From Hypericum androsaemum (lineage: Eukaryota; Streptophyta; Magnoliopsida; Malpighiales; Hypericaceae): a DNA stretch of 64,000 nucleotides. Below the pieces are notes generated by a model, which searched no databases, was not told where the DNA came from, and saw nothing but the letters and a program-made list of their open reading frames with translations. Position numbers and translations under genes: made by a program. This document shows, in pieces, positions 63,120-64,000 of the stretch (within the stretch, counting starts at the first letter, position 1; each line of letters opens with the position of its first letter). The DNA is taken from NCBI GenBank assembly GCA_963995505.1, contig OZ023182.1, forward strand, positions 1,627,001 through 1,691,000. The letters run 5' to 3'.

Positions 63120-64000
63120 AGTGGGGCACATTTTTGTAGGTGGAGTTACATCCATGAGTGTGATGAAGTGGAAAAATACTCAAGTTATATGAAGTTAGAT
63201 CATATGAGGGAGCAAGGTCTTGACATGAATTGTTTGAGTGTAGCCAAGAGGATTTTTGAAATGGAGATTTGTGGAGACAAGGTTAGCAAGGCCCTGCTAT
63301 GATTGTCTAATGGTGCGCGCAAAGCAAAGGTGCTAGGTAAGTTTGACTTTGGGAATGCGAAGCCGTTGATAGCACCACAGACGAATTGGGTTTTATCTCA
63401 CTCAAGGACGAGCGGTGAAGTCCACAACATGTCAAGGATTCTACTTGATGGAACAAAATGTTGCCCATTGTATGCTATGGATCGTATCATTGGTTCGAGA
63501 TAAAAAGGTCCAACAGACAAGCTGTTCGAAGTTACAGAGCATGGGGTGATCGAAAAATAGAGGGAGCGTCTATTGGTTACAAGGTTGCTTTGTCGGGTGA
63601 ACTTGCATATTGGGGTTCGATGGAGGTTGAAGAGAATACACCAAGCAATCTCGGGAGTTGTTCGAGTTTGGGATTGTCTCCAAATGATTGAACAAGGATG
63701 GAGAGAATGGAGGATAGTTTCGTTGAGGACAGAGTTTTAAGGTTCAAGATGGAGTCGGTTTATTTTTGTAAGACTTCATATTTTTTCAAAGGACGATTTC
63801 TCGCCAAGGTGGAGAATTGTTGAAGAATTGGCTTCAAATCAAGGACCTTGTATCCTAGTTAGATTCTACGTTAGACTCCTTGTTAGATTCTATGTTAGAC
63901 TCCTAGTTGGATTTTATTTTAGATTCCTATGTGACTTAGATAAACTTCATGGTTGTTTTAGGGTTTGTCTAAATATACAAAGGTATACTAATCTGAGGAT
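63120..64000 (+). mobile_element. 3' part of an LTR retroelement running off the window
   Basis: The internal part (63120-63817) has only short frames, none of a known domain. A purine-rich AAGGTGGAGAAT precedes TGTTGAAGAATTGG at 63818, the presumed LTR start, comparable to the TGTTGGAGAATTGG start of the first copia LTR. The LTR continues beyond 64000. It includes three diverged 24-bp repeats (TTAGATTCTACGTTAGACTCC type) at about 63858-63932. Confidence 0.6.

Overview
The window is nuclear DNA of a flowering plant, most likely a eudicot. The evidence is a set of multi-exon plant genes with GT-AG introns (an Aux/IAA repressor, a bHLH68/112-type factor, plant-type RPB5), degraded plant-specific families (FBD-type F-box, type I MADS, GeBP/DUF573), and AT-rich spacers packed with plant transposons. 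The species cannot be told from the sequence.

Five genes look intact, and their exon chains were traced by hand with reading phase kept throughout: METTL5-like 18S rRNA m6A methyltransferase (6678-8980, minus, 8 exons, 209 aa); RPB5, the shared RNA polymerase subunit 5 (25225-26468, minus, 4 exons, 206 aa); an Aux/IAA auxin repressor (27242-28286, minus, 4 exons, 235 aa); mitochondrial NADPH:adrenodoxin/ferredoxin oxidoreductase MFDR (37920-41554, minus, 13 exons, 488 aa); and a bHLH68-like factor (57821-61453, plus, 10 exons, 399 aa). Broken genes are a type I MADS box (4971-5168), the last exon of a second RPB5 copy (about 9866-9975), an F-box/FBD gene (10799-12328) and a GeBP-like gene (13083-13318).

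Layout: 1-3988 is the 3' part of a Ty1/copia element with its LTR. 4-9 kb holds the MADS relic and METTL5. 9.1-10.2 kb and 21.15-25.6 kb are two copies of one METTL5-upstream/RPB5-3' segment that decayed in complementary ways. Between the copies lie the F-box and GeBP relics, a 1-kb minisatellite, a LINE with its target-site duplication and a Mutator-like element; a second LINE sits inside the right copy. 31.0-36.15 kb is a nest: a Mutator-like element containing a Ty3/gypsy element (itself cut by a copia LTR fragment) and a hAT MITE. 42.1-45.06 kb holds two tandem arrays, a hAT element with a perfect 8-bp target duplication and a third Mutator-like element. 45.09-49.04 kb is a young but gag-less copia element. 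49-57.5 kb has no recognisable gene. The window ends inside another LTR element.

The genes do not form a pathway; they are independent loci among transposons. I found no convincing new molecular system. The most notable items are the reciprocally decayed METTL5/RPB5 duplication, the nested Mutator-like island with three related termini in one window, a GC-AG intron in MFDR, and the Aux/IAA protein lacking the usual basic C-terminus.
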